Below are positions 1-10,945 of a DNA stretch of 64,000 nt, piece after piece. The stretch's first letter is position 1, and each line of letters begins with the position of its first letter. The stretch spans positions 31,658,446-31,722,445 of the forward strand of contig CM043969.1 of assembly GCA_014529385.2 (NCBI GenBank), given 5' to 3'. This DNA is from Adiantum capillus-veneris (Eukaryota > Streptophyta > Polypodiopsida > Polypodiales > Pteridaceae). Below the pieces are notes generated by a model. That model ran no database searches. It worked only from the letters and a program-made list of their open reading frames with translations, and was not told where the DNA came from. Both the position numbers and the translations under genes were made by a program.

Positions 1-3000
1 TCAGACGAGGCATTGCTTCACTACAGAGGATGCAGGAGCAGCATCCAGACAGTCCATGGTTGGAGGAGCAGCTACAGCAGGCTCGACAGGAGCTTGCTTG
101 CACAGAGGAGAGGCGCCATGAGTTTGCCTTCCACCGACAGGCACCTCAGTGGACTCAGGTGGGTGACAGAGTGACAGGTGTTTTTTTTGAGACAGTGGGA
201 CCTCGGCACTCGCATGCCAAGGTCAATCAGTTGAGGAGACCCGATGGGTCAGTTGTTTGCGAGCCAGAGGATATGCGTGCAGTTGCTACTGACTTTTACC
301 GTGAGCTACTGTCGGCTGAGCCCGAGTCATCGCATGCCAAGGTCAATCAGTTGAGGAGACCCGATGGGTCAGTTGTTTGCGAGCCAGAGGATATGCGTGC
401 AGTTGCTACTGACTTTTACCGTGAGCTACTGTCGGCTGAGCCCGAGTCAGAGAGACAGGATGCATGCAGGGAGCAGGTTTGGGCACAGATGCCTTGTCTT
501 GTGACTGAGGAGATGCGGCAGAGGCTTGAGTTACCTCTTCAGCTTGAGGAGCTGCACACGGCTCTTAGGGCCCTCCCTCGTGGTAGCTGTCCAGGTGAGG
601 ATGGGCTGACTTTCAGCTTCTTCTTGGAGTACTGGGACCTGCTTGGCCTAGATCTTTGTAGTGCCTTTCAGTACATTCTGCACACAGGAGTGATGCCGGA
701 TAGCATGAGTGAGGGCCTGCTTTACCTCATTCCAAAGGAGGGTGGCTCCTTGGATGAGATTCGACAGTGGCGTCCCATCACCATTCTCAACTCAGCCTAC
801 AAAATTCTTGCCAAGGCTCTGAGTTTGAGGATTCAGCCACTTTTGGGGAGCCTTATACATGGGACTCAGACAGGCTTTGTCAAGGAACGCAATATCCTTG
901 ACAACATCTTCACTTTTTGGGAGGCTTCTGCCCTTGCACGGCTCCGTGGGGAGGACCTTGTGATTCTTCTTCTCGATTTTGAGAAGGCATACGACAGAGT
1001 TGACTCGGACTTTCTAGAGGGCACGCTACACAGGATGGGCTTCTCAGAGGCTTGGATCAGAGGGGTGTCAGCTTTGTACAGACAGGCCCACAGTCAGGTG
1101 CTTTTGGCAGGAGGTAGAGGTGAGCCCTTCATGCTCACACGATCGGTCAGACAGGGTTGTCCTCTTGCCCCCTTTCTCTTTCTGTTCTATGCGGAGGCGA
1201 TGAGCAGATTTTTGGTGTCACAGCAGGTTGGTTTGAGGGGCTTAGCACTCCCTATACGGGGAGATGAGCTTCTGGACGCTGAGTTTGCCGACGACTCAGC
1301 CTTGTACTTAGAGGGCCAGGAGGCCAATTTACAGCGATGTGGGCAGGCTTTGGAGACCTTCTGCTGTGCATCGGGCGCACTGATCAACTGGAGAAAGACA
1401 GTGGCTTTCTCAGTTGGTAGTGCTCCTGTGACAGATTGGATGCCAGGAGAGGGTTTCAGGTGGATTCCTCCAGGGACTGCAGTTCGGTACTTGGGTTGTC
1501 AGGTTGGTTTGGATTTGTCCCCCGAGCAGCAGATTGCTCCTCTTCTCCTGTCCATCAGGAGAAAGCTGTTACATTGGAGCTCAGCACGACTTTCACTGGC
1601 TGGTAGAGTAGTAGTTGCCAACCAGGTGTTGTTGGCGGCTATGTGGTACATCACTTCTTGCTGGATCTTCTCGAGTTCTTGCATCAGCCAGGTAGAGAGG
1701 CTGATCAAGAACTTCCTTTGGTCTGGTCGCGACACTCAGATTGCCCGAGCCAAGGTGGCTTGGTCGGTCATCACACTTCCTTGTTCTCAGGGAGGGCTTG
1801 GGATCATTGATCCAGCACAGCAGAGCAGAGCCCTTCTTGGGAAGTTTGTCGTCAGAGGACTTCTTCCAGGCGAGGAGCCCTGGAAGGAGTTCTTGTTGCA
1901 GAGGCTTCGTGCCAGGGTGCCTCAGGCAGGAGGCCCTTGGCAACCTTCGACCAGATGGATCTTTACAGAGTTGCGCCGAGTTGGTTTGAGCAGGAGACTG
2001 GAGGACCGATTCGCTGTGAGTTTGCTTCGGTCTTGGGAGCTATTGCGGCGTGGCCTAGAGCAGCGGCAGCCGACGTGCACGGAGGAGCGCCTACAGCAGC
2101 CCCTCGTCTGGAACCCCATGGTTAGCACTCAGAGAGGCCACTTGGTTGGGAGTAGGCCCCATGTGTATTGGGGTCCCATGGCAGCAGGTCCAGCGCGCTC
2201 TCTAGGTGACTGGCTAGAGTTCACAGGTTTGTCAGAGGAGGTGCAGGTTGTCCAGCTACAGGGCATGAGAGGGGTTCAGAGCATGTGTCAGGACATCTCA
2301 GAGTCAGTTCCAGCTGATTGGCTCACGCCTCTCGAGCCAGTAGCACCCCGGTGGATGGGAGCCTTCACACGACTGGAGGTTCTCATTTCAGTCAGGGCTT
2401 GCTCAGAGACTGTCCCAGCCCTGTTCTTCGAGCTTCAGGGTGGGAGACGATTACAGAGAGTTGCAGTAGAGGCCCCGCAGATAGCAGAGTGTTGTTTCCA
2501 GAGGATCCGAGTTGTGGGCATCTGTGGGAGGACTTGCGTCATAGACCCTGACCCAGCAGCTCTTGAGACAGGACACTGGAGGCTATGGGCTTGGGAGTGC
2601 TGTGCACTGGCACGAGTATAGTGGGATCCTGGTGAGTGGCTATGGAGGGACCCATTCTCTTCTGCAGACCGCCCAGGAGTCCCTTTCTTTCAGTACACTG
2701 TTCGGCTTGGACGTCATATACTTGCAGCACAGAGAGAGGCCCGCCCCGCTGCAGCACGTCATTGGCAGGAGGAGGGTCTCACAGTTGAGTTCTTGGCAGC
2801 TTTTTGGCAGAGGCTGTGGGACTCCAGACAGCCGAGGCGCGTCACCTTGTTCCAGTGGTTGGTTGCACACAGAGCCACAGCAGTAGGGAGCTGGCTTGTA
2901 CATAGTGGTCTCTCGGCCGCATGCACAGCCTGTGACCAGTTGGTGGAGAGTCAGCGACACTGTCTTTGGGACTGTCCCTCGGCCCAGCAGGTGTGGCTAC

Positions 3001-3643
3001 GAGTTCTTCGGCTGATGCCTGCCCTCTCCACGGCTCGACAGTACACTTGGGGGGCGGCGGCTTGGTCCACCCTCACGGGCCCGGCACTTCAGTTTGAGCT
3101 ATCTTCCACTAGCAGGATGATAGTGATACAGGGGGGTCGACCTACACTCCAGCCTGCTGCAGACCTTACTCCACAAGAGTGGAGCAGTGAGAGAGCGGAG
3201 TGTTGGGAGCTCATCAGCGGCCTAGCTCTCTGGTTCATCTGGCGGGCCCGTTGTTTCCGCATCTTTGAGGCTCGCCTTGTACCACCAGCAGAGACTGTTC
3301 GTGACTTTTGGCTAGAGCTGATCCATACTCTCAGAGGACAGCTTGAGGGACTACAGGGCAGCTCCGACCGCATGCGAGAGCGCCGCGAGGCTTTCCTTCG
3401 TCTCTGGCGCCCTGGGCCGTTTTACTCCATGGTCCAGGGGGTGCTCAGATGGCACTACTGTCCACCTGTGTGGCTTTTCCCTCCTCCCATCTCTTGATTT
3501 AGCCCCATTGTATATATGCTGTTTTTTCATTGGGAGAGTCTCCCCATCATGTTTGTTGTAGCCCTCTCTTGCAGAGGTGGATGTAGCCCTATGGGCAGCT
3601 TTCATTAACTAATAGAAGGATCTTTTTCTCGGAAAAAAAAAAA
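1..3643 (+). mobile_element. LINE-A copy 1: ORF2 reverse transcriptase to 3' end (left end cut by window)
   Basis: This is one reading frame from 30 to 3497 (about 1,155 codons) with a single stop at 2619-2621. Reverse transcriptase motifs are LLLDFEKAYDRVD, RQGCPLAPFLF and EFADDSALYL (active-site FADD). The C-terminal part has a zf-RVT-like cysteine/histidine region, ACTACDQLVESQRHCLWDC. A 3' UTR of about 135 bp ends in an 11-base A tail near 3633-3643. The endonuclease domain lies left of the window. A perfect 120-bp tandem duplication (211-330 and 331-450) adds 40 residues that are single in copy 2. The element sits inside a reversed gypsy fragment that resumes at 3644. Confidence 0.92.
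211..450 (+). repeat. Perfect 120-bp tandem duplication in LINE-A copy 1
   Basis: Bases 211-330 are repeated at 331-450; the 60-base blocks starting at 241 and 361 are identical. The duplication keeps the reading frame and repeats 40 residues beginning HAKVNQLRRPDGS. The related copy at 9180-9305 has one unit, so this is a local, recent change. Confidence 0.95.
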
Positions 3644-5412
3644 CAATGTTCAAAAGTTTCCAACTATAAAACAACTAGAGAGTTCATTCGGGGAATTTTT
3701 TGGACAACCGAACGTTGAAGATGACCAGCTTGCCCTTCTCTGTCGTAGTGATGGTTCAGTTCCGAACCCGAAGAGTCGCATCATTCTTGTCGTGCCATGG
3801 CATGCCCAAGAGAATGTCGAGATTGCACAACTTCATGATGTGGAAATCAGATTTTCCATGATAATCTTGAGGAAGAGCACTAATGAGCGGTAGCACATTC
3901 TAAGTTTTCCACTTGGATAGCTTAGCTTTAATTTCTCCACCCTCTGGATCATAATCAAAGTGTAGCTGCTTCAACAATTCTACATGGATGAAGTTCTCTG
4001 TAGCTCCGGGATCAAAGAAAATAAGGGCTTTGAAGTCGTTCACTTTGCCATATGCTTGACACAATTCATTTGTACTTCCAAGGCGTATACCATAGATATC
4101 AGGGACTAGTCCAATAGCGGGTCTAGCTCTCTTGACTGGCGGTGGCCCTGAGGATCGTTCTGTTGTGGGAGCAGAAGGTTGCTCTGTAGACGTCGAGGCT
4201 CGCTCTAGACATTTAGTAAATGTATGTCAGATTTAAAAACATCCAAAATATCGCCCTTCATGTAAAAGGGTTTCTCATTGACGACGTGTCAAACGAGGCC
4301 TTTGAGGTTGGGTGTCATGAGACTCCCAAGAATTTGTTCGTTGTTGCCGAGAGTTGTGGTTAGTGTCCGGATGTTCTTTGTGGTCAACTCCAACTTTCCC
4401 TTCATTAATTTTTTGCCGACCACAGCATGGTCAATAAGCTCTTGCATGGTGGAGACTTGCTTGAAGAGACAATATTCCAGCAATGGTGATGGTAGTCCAA
4501 TGGTGTATCGCTTGCATTGGGCCTCCGAGGGAACGAATCTAAAGCGAACACCGGAAGGTACACGTCGAGAAACCTTTGGTTATAGTCGTCCATGGTTTCG
4601 GTGGCAACCATTTTCAAGTTGCCCCACTACCAAAATCCAGACTTCAAACATACAAGTCATGTAACTTCGTGCAAAGATTGTCTTGAAAGCTTGCCAGGTC
4701 CTTGGAGCATGCGGTTGTGTCGCAATTGAACACCACCATTGCATAGCATTACCTTTAATAAATCTTGGATTCTTCTGTATAGTTCCCCAAAAGCATAGAT
4801 ATTGTCGAATTGCTATAGGGACTACACTGCTTTCTTGCGATCTTTCATCTTGGAAAAAGTGAAAAATTTGACTGTCGTCCCGCCTTCCTTGAAATCTTTG
4901 AATTGGTTAGGCACGTATCTCGGGTACGGATAATAAGGGTATCCATAATGGCTCCAACCATCATAGCTGGTGGCGGTGGTGGTGGGAGAGGTGGGGGCAA
5001 TGGCGGTGGCAAAGGCAGTTGCACTAGATCAGGGTAAGATGGAAACACCATATTCCTCAAGACTCCCCGGATCCGAACAAATGGCTAAGAAGTTTGCCGG
5101 TAGAAGCTCTCGTACTTTTTGGTGCCGCAGGAGGATGTACCACCTGGAGCATCAGAGAGTACTCCATGTCTTGGGTTCTTTGTGGCTTATGCCTTGTAAG
5201 ACAGAGCAGTGAAGATAGCAGCACGCAGGATGCGCGATTAAGGGTGGGAGAAGATACTTCAAATAAGATTTCAAAAGACTTTGCGGGGTCGGGACCCGAA
5301 GATACTTCAAATAAGACTCCAAAAGACTTTGCAAGCGCCGGTTTGATCTCTCTGCTCTTTTGTAGGAACAGTATACTTTCAGAAAAGCACACGCCTGATG
5401 CTCTGATACCAC
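3644..5412 (-). mobile_element. Ty3/gypsy fragment: gag and retropepsin, truncated
   Basis: Read on the minus strand from 5412 down. A primer-binding site complementary to initiator tRNA-Met (TGGTATCAGAG) lies next to the LTR at about 5400-5411. A broken gag region (about 5060-4280) contains a proline-rich stretch and MQELIDHAVVGKKLMKGKLE. A retropepsin at about 4240-3700 has ALIFFDPGATENF (active-site D-P-G-A in place of D-S/T-G) and LDILLGMPWHDKND. Reverse transcriptase, integrase and the other LTR are missing; LINE-A copy 1 begins where the protease ends. Confidence 0.8.
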
Positions 5413-5979
5413 TGTCACAAGACAGGCACCACGGACTAAAAGAAAAGAACAGACTGAACAGACTTTTAGCACTTCAATAATCACTGAACGCCACTTGAAC
5501 TCAATACAATGCCGGTACTTGTGCTCTACACCTTCTCACTAAAGCGTGCTGGAGACTAGGCCCTCTATACTTATTTAAAAGCCATTCGCCTTGAAAAGCA
5601 GTTTACATGAAAAGCTTGAAACTCAAAAGCAACTCGCCCAAAAGCTGGCGCTGAAAAACTGCCCAACGTAAATCACGGAAATCCGTACAGGCTGCCACGT
5701 ACTCACTGGCAGTGACGTGCCAAATCCGTACACTTTGCCAAGTCAGCAATCCAACGCCGATTGCAAAGATCCGTACAGTTTGCCACGTCATCAACCTCTA
5801 CGCAAGTTACCATATGTGTGTATGTGTGTGTGTGTTGGTCTTGCTTTTTTTTTTAAATGCCTTTATGTCCTCTGGGCCCCATCGGACAGGGTCCCAAAAG
5901 TTGTTGGACTTTTTTTGTTGCTTCTTTTTAGGGTTTAGGCCTCTTCACCGGTGGCTTGACAAGTCAGCAGTTTGTGACA
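5413..5979 (-). repeat. LTR of family B (567 bp), 5' LTR of the reversed gypsy fragment
   Basis: The LTR begins TGTCACAAACTGCTGAC on the minus strand at 5979 and ends TTGTGACA at 5413, directly followed by the tRNA-Met primer-binding site. Relatives are at 17973-18581, 46420-47045, 48675-49262 and 49539-50132. The ends form the inverted repeat TGTCACAA/TTGTGACA. Confidence 0.85.
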
Positions 5980-6005
5980 GCTACTTCCGTGGCAATAGTG
6001 TTGAT

Positions 6006-6021
6006 AATCCTCTTTAGGCTC
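6006..6021 (+). repeat. 16-bp target-site duplication, left copy
   Basis: AATCCTCTTTAGGCTC occurs here and again at 14832-14847, exactly after the 3' end of LINE-A copy 2. A 16-bp direct repeat of variable-length type is what target-primed reverse transcription leaves. It fixes the element as 6022-14831. Confidence 0.88.
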
Positions 6022-6144
6022 AAGAGGGAGAATTGAACGCTCGTTGCTGCTGCTGCACGCTCCCCCTCACCTGCACTTGTCGCCCTTCCCCCCCCCCCCC
6101 CCCCCCCCCCCCAGCGCTACTAGCACCCCCTGCTGCGTGCGCGC

Positions 6145-6696
6145 TGTCACAAAGTGATGACGTGGCGGACAGCAGAAACCCTAATTTCTGCTAGAAACCC
6201 TAAAATTCCTGCAAACCCTAATTTTTGCCAAAAACCCTAAATTCCGGAAATCACGGAGGCGGATTATTAAAAAAATATTTATTTATTTTTTTGGAAAATG
6301 ATGAGCGACGCGAATTTTGCTTTTGCTTTTTTTTATAAAAAAAAGGGAAAAGACTCTCTAAGAGAGAGGGAGAACTGATGCTTTTGATTTTAAAAGCTTT
6401 TGGGGCTCTGCTTTTGGGCATCCCTTGTAACCTTTAAATTAGTGGTGAGGGCCTCCCTTCTGAGAGCATCTGGACGCAGAGTCTGAGAGTGAAACCCTAA
6501 CCGCTCTCTTGTACTTTGATGATTGATTAATACAAAAAGAAATACCGAAAGGGGCGCCAGTCTTTGGGGCCAATATCTCTAGGCACGGAACTCCGCCGGG
6601 CCAGTGCAAATCTATTGTGATCTGTGAATTGTTTTGAAGTGGTTATTTGGTGTTGTCGCGGTTGATTCTTGACTTGGAGTGTCCAAGTCTGTTACA
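6145..6696 (+). mobile_element. Solo LTR, family A (552 bp), inside LINE-A copy 2
   Basis: It starts TGTCACAAAGTGATGACG and ends CAAGTCTGTTACA. It is flanked by the perfect 5-bp duplication CGCGC (6140-6144 and 6697-6701). With no internal region present, it is a solo LTR left by recombination between two LTRs. It carries four AAACCCTA telobox-type motifs between 6176 and 6245. Confidence 0.93.
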
Positions 6697-6701
6697 CGCG
6701 C

Positions 6702-7105
6702 TACCCCCCGCCTTCCCCTTGCGCTGCCCGCCAGCCTCGCCATCTGCGCGTGTCCACAGCCCGTTTCCTACCTACCCCGGTTCCTGGCCGACGTCGGCAG
6801 GGGCCACCGCGCCAGCCTGGCACTCAGGCTCCTGCACAGCAGCAGTGGGTTCCCACGGGGAACTGCTTCGATCCTCTACAGTAGGACGAGGTCCCTGCTC
6901 CAGCCTTCCCCTTGCGCTGCACGCCAGCCTCACCATCTACGCCTATCCACAACCTGCGCTGCCCGCCCCGATTCGTGGCCGACATTGGCAAAGGCCACCG
7001 CGCCAGCATGGCACTCAGAGTGGTCTTGAGGCTCGTGCCCAACAGTAGTGGGTTCCCACGGGGAACCGTTTCGATCCTCTATAGTAGGACGAGGTCCATC
7101 TCCAG
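6702..7105 (+). repeat. Two imperfect tandem units of about 200 bp in the 5' part of LINE-A copy 2
   Basis: Both units begin CTTCCCCTTGCGCTGC (about 6710 and 6906), share GTGGGTTCCCACGGGGAAC and end near AGGACGAGGTCC. The part with the GGGGAAC block matches the ORF1 spacer of copy 3, so this is a duplicated piece of degenerate ORF1 rather than certain promoter monomers. Confidence 0.75.
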
Positions 7106-7109
7106 CCTC

Positions 7110-8004
7110 CACCTCAGCCTCACCTTCGACAGCCCCCCCTCCGTCTCCCGAAGTTCCCCCCCTCTTCCGCCTTGCCCCTCCTCGTCCTCCCTCTGCCTCT
7201 CCATCTCGCCTTCCCACCTTTGCCGATCCCCCTCACCCTCTCTCTCCTCTGGCTCCCCCTCCTCCTCCCGCTCTAGTCCCGCAGCCATCCCAGGGGGCAC
7301 AACCTTCCTTGGCTGCTAGGAGATCTCTTGGCAGTGCCTTTGCCACGAGATGCTTGGCAAGAGAGGCACAGCCTTTCTTGCAACCCCCTCTTCAGGTACA
7401 GACGTCTCCCTTTGCAGCAGTTCCTCGAGGTCTGACGAGCTTTGACATTCGTCGCCGTTGGGATTTCTTTTCCTACGACTTTACACTTTTTTCGGCGACC
7501 CCTCACCAGACCTTGAGGCTGCCTGCTTCAAAGTTCATATACTTTTCCTTGCAGCTAGGAGGATAGAGGCCTTGGACTCAGTGGTTGGCTTCTGTTTTCC
7601 CCTAATGCAACAGGGACCATGCTGAGTGGACTATAGACTCGATTTTGGAGTGGCTTCAGACATAGGTCCTAGAGTTCTCTCACCACAGGGGAGACCTAGG
7701 GGTTACAGGCTTGCTTCAGACTCTTTGGCAATTGGCCAAGTTTGTTGTGACACCTCCAGATGCAGCAAGATGTAGACACATTGTGGTTCACTTTTTTGGT
7801 GACACGCAGAGCCCGCCATGCTATGTACACATACATGAGGACTCCTTGACAGAGGAGGTAGCTTTACACACGGCTCGGTCTACTTGGGCTTGGGCTAGAC
7901 ACTCTCTGCAGTCACGCCTATCTCGAGGACGTTCGGATGCGGATTACTCCCCATCCAAGCCTGCCTCAAAGATAGCACCATCAGTTCTCTCTCGCTCTCC
8001 ATGA
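7110..8004 (+). pseudogene. LINE-A ORF1 C-terminal part, overlapping the ORF2 start
   Basis: Proline-rich sequence is followed by [13 protein letters not shown] and LTSFDIRRRWDFF, then after frameshifts by ARCRHIVVHFFGDTQSPPCY. The same protein is read on the minus strand at 23254-23916, which confirms it as a shared LINE-A protein. The last frame (7711-8004) ends at TGA 8002-8004. ORF2 begins at ATG 8001, giving an ATGA overlap. The function of this C-terminal domain is unknown to me. Confidence 0.75.
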
Positions 8005-10926
8005 GGATCATCTCATGGAATGTACACGGACTAGATGGGCCCCAGTTTCACCGTTAGAGGGGCCGACTGCGTCAGGAGCTTCAGCAATGCCTTGTGGAAG
8101 GAGAGATTGACCTTCTTATGCTAAAGGAGCACCATCTGTGTGAGAGCCGCATTAGACGTTGTGGTCAATTTCTGCGTGGACGATCTGAGATTTTTTGATC
8201 AGCTGCATTTGGACCTATGCCATCTAGGGCGGGGTATGTATGACTATTGCGGATTCTTTGCAGCAGGCCATTGTGGGTAGAGGGATTATTTTGCCAGGCA
8301 GGGCTCAATGGATCACTATGCAGGTTCAGGGATGTCTCGTGGGCTTCCTAAACATTTATGCGCCCAATGTGGCGAGTGCACGTGCAGAGTTTTGGCGCAG
8401 ATTGTTGAGTCTCTACCGGAGGCAGAGCAATGGTGTGTAGGGGGTGACTTCAACATGTTAGAGGAACCCTCTGACACGATTGAGGGTAGCCATACTACTG
8501 TGCATGGAGTTGAGCTGGCAGCTTGGGAGAGGTTTTATTTGACTCTGCGGGTTTCAGATGTGTGGCAGCATTCTAGTTTTGTGAGGCCCCCAGACAGTCT
8601 TGCTTTCCATCTTTCGGACTGCAGAGTACGAGGCGTGAATCTATCACGGATAGATCGCTTCTACACTACTGACCACTTTGTGACTTGGGTGGGACAGTTG
8701 GCACTCTCGTAGGGACTTCCTTTTCGGACCATGCTCTAGTGATCCTTACAGTGACTGATAGACAGAGGAGTGGGACCACGATGCTTCGCATCCCAAAGAT
8801 GGTCTTGCTAGACTCGGTGCTTAGAGAGCAAGTGGAGGCTCTTTGGACAGAGAGCGTAGACATGCAGGATTCTCTTGCTGACAAAGTGGCCTCATGACTT
8901 GCTCAGCTTAGTTGACTCTTTCTTCAGGAGTCTTCAGCTCGCCTGACTGCAGCGAGAGAGGAGGAGCAACATCTCCGACGAGATGTTGCTTCCTTACTAA
9001 GGATACAGGAGCAGCATCCAGATAGTCCTTGGTTGGACGAGCAGTTACAGCAGGCTCGCCAGGAGCTTGTGAGCACACAGGAGAGGCACCATGAGTTTGC
9101 TTTACATCCACAGGCATCTCAACGAACCTAGGTGGGTGACAAAGTGACGGGCGCTTTCTTTGAGGCAGCGGGACCTCAGCATACGCATACCAAGGTAAGT
9201 CAGTTGAGGAGGCCCGACGGGTCACTTGCTTCAAAACCAAAAGACATGCGGGCAGTTGCCACTGACTTCTATCGTGATTTACTGTTTGCAGAGCCTGAGT
9301 CAGAGCGTCACGATGCATGCAGAGCGCAGGTGTGGGCACAAATGCCTTGTCTTGTGACTGAGGACATGCGCAGAGGCTTGAGCTGCCTCTTCAGCTAGAG
9401 GAGCCACGCACGGCCCTGAGAGCACTCCCCCGTGGTAGCTATCCAGGTGAGGATGGCTTAACTCCGAGCTTTTTCTTGGAGCACTGGGACTTGCTTGGCT
9501 TAGATCTTTGCAGTGCTTTTACATCCTTCACACAGGAGAGATGCTTGACAGCATGAGTGAGGGCCTGATCTACCTCATTTCCAAGGAGGGTGGCTCCTTG
9601 GATGAGATTCGACAGTGCTGCCCCATCACCATCCTCAACTCAGCCTACAAAATTCTTGCCAAGGCTCTGAGTTTGAGGATTCAGCCACTTCTAGAGAGCA
9701 TTATACATGGGACTCAAACAAGTTTTGTCAAGGAGTGTAGTATCCTTGACAACATCTTTACTTTTTGGGAGGCTTCTGCCCTCGCACGGCTTCTTGGTGA
9801 GGAATCTGGTGATTCTTCTTCTCGATTTTGAGAAGGCCTACGACAGAGTTGACTGGAACTGTTTAGAGGACGCTCTATGCAGGATGGGCTTCACAGATGC
9901 TTGGATCAGAGGGGTGTCAGCTTTATACAGACGGGCACATAGTCAGGTACTTCTCTCAGGAGGTAGAGGTGATCGTTTCATGCTCACACCTTCGATCAAA
10001 CAAGGCTACCCTCTTGCCCCCTTCCTCTTTCTGCTCTATGCTGAGGCAATGAGCAAGTTTTTGGTTTCACAGCATGTTGATTTATGTGGCTTAGCGCTTC
10101 CTATTCGGGGAGATGAGCTACTGGACGCTGAGTTTACAGACGACTCAGCCTTGTACTTGGATGGCAAGGAGGCCAACTTTCACAGGTGTGAGCAGGCTCT
10201 TGAGACTTTCTGTTGTGCATCTGGCCTTCTCGGTGCTCCTACGCCTGATTGGATGCCAGGTGAGGGGTTCACGTGGATTCCCCCAGGGACTGCAGTTCGG
10301 TACTTGGGCTATCAGGTTGGTTTGGACTTGTCAACAGATTGCTCGCAGATTGCTCCCCTTCTCCTGTCTATCAGGAGCAAGTAGTTACATTGGAGCTCCG
10401 CACGACTTTCTCTGGCAGGCAGAGTTGTAGTGGCCAACCAGGTGTTGTTGGCTACTATGTGGTACATCACTTCTTGTTGGATCTTCTCAAGTTCTTGTAT
10501 CAGCCAGGTAGAAAGGCTGATCAGGAACTTCCTTTGGTCAGGGTGTGACGCTAAGATAGTCCGGACCAAAGTGGCACGGCAAGTCATCACTCTTCAGGGA
10601 GGTTTGGGGATCATAGACCCAGCACAACAGATCAGAGCCCTTCTTGGGAAGTTTATTATCAGAGGACTTCTTCGAGGTGAGGAGCCCTGGAAGGAGTTCT
10701 TGCTTCAGCGGCTTAGTACTAGGGTGCCTCAGGCTGGAGGCCCCTGGCGACCATCGACTAGATGGATTTTCACTGAGATGCGAAGAGTTGGTTTGAGCAG
10801 GAGATTGGAGGACCGTTTTGCTGTGAGTCTGCTCCAATCTTGGGACCATCTGCACAGAGGCCTAGAGCAGCGTTAACCTACATGCACGAAGGAGCGTCTA
10901 GGACAGCCCCTTGTTTGGAACCCCAT
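8001..10926 (+). pseudogene. LINE-A copy 2 ORF2, endonuclease and reverse transcriptase part
   Basis: It begins MRIISWNVHGLDG, an APE-type endonuclease start, and stops after 18 codons. Later fragments in shifting frames hold NIYAPNVASARAEF, WCVGGDFNML, SRIDRFYTTDHFV and SFSDHALVIL. The reverse transcriptase part has LLDFEKAYDRVDWN, KQGYPLAPFLF and EFTDDSALYLD. The key FADD alanine is replaced by threonine, and the usual QGC/QGx step reads QGY. It is interrupted at 10945 by an LTR element. Confidence 0.88.
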
Positions 10927-10945
10927 GGTTAGCACGAAGAGAGGC

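Noticed and set aside
1187-3605. Many antisense frames under LINE-A copy 1
   Set aside because: They mirror the reverse transcriptase frame and show no family motif.
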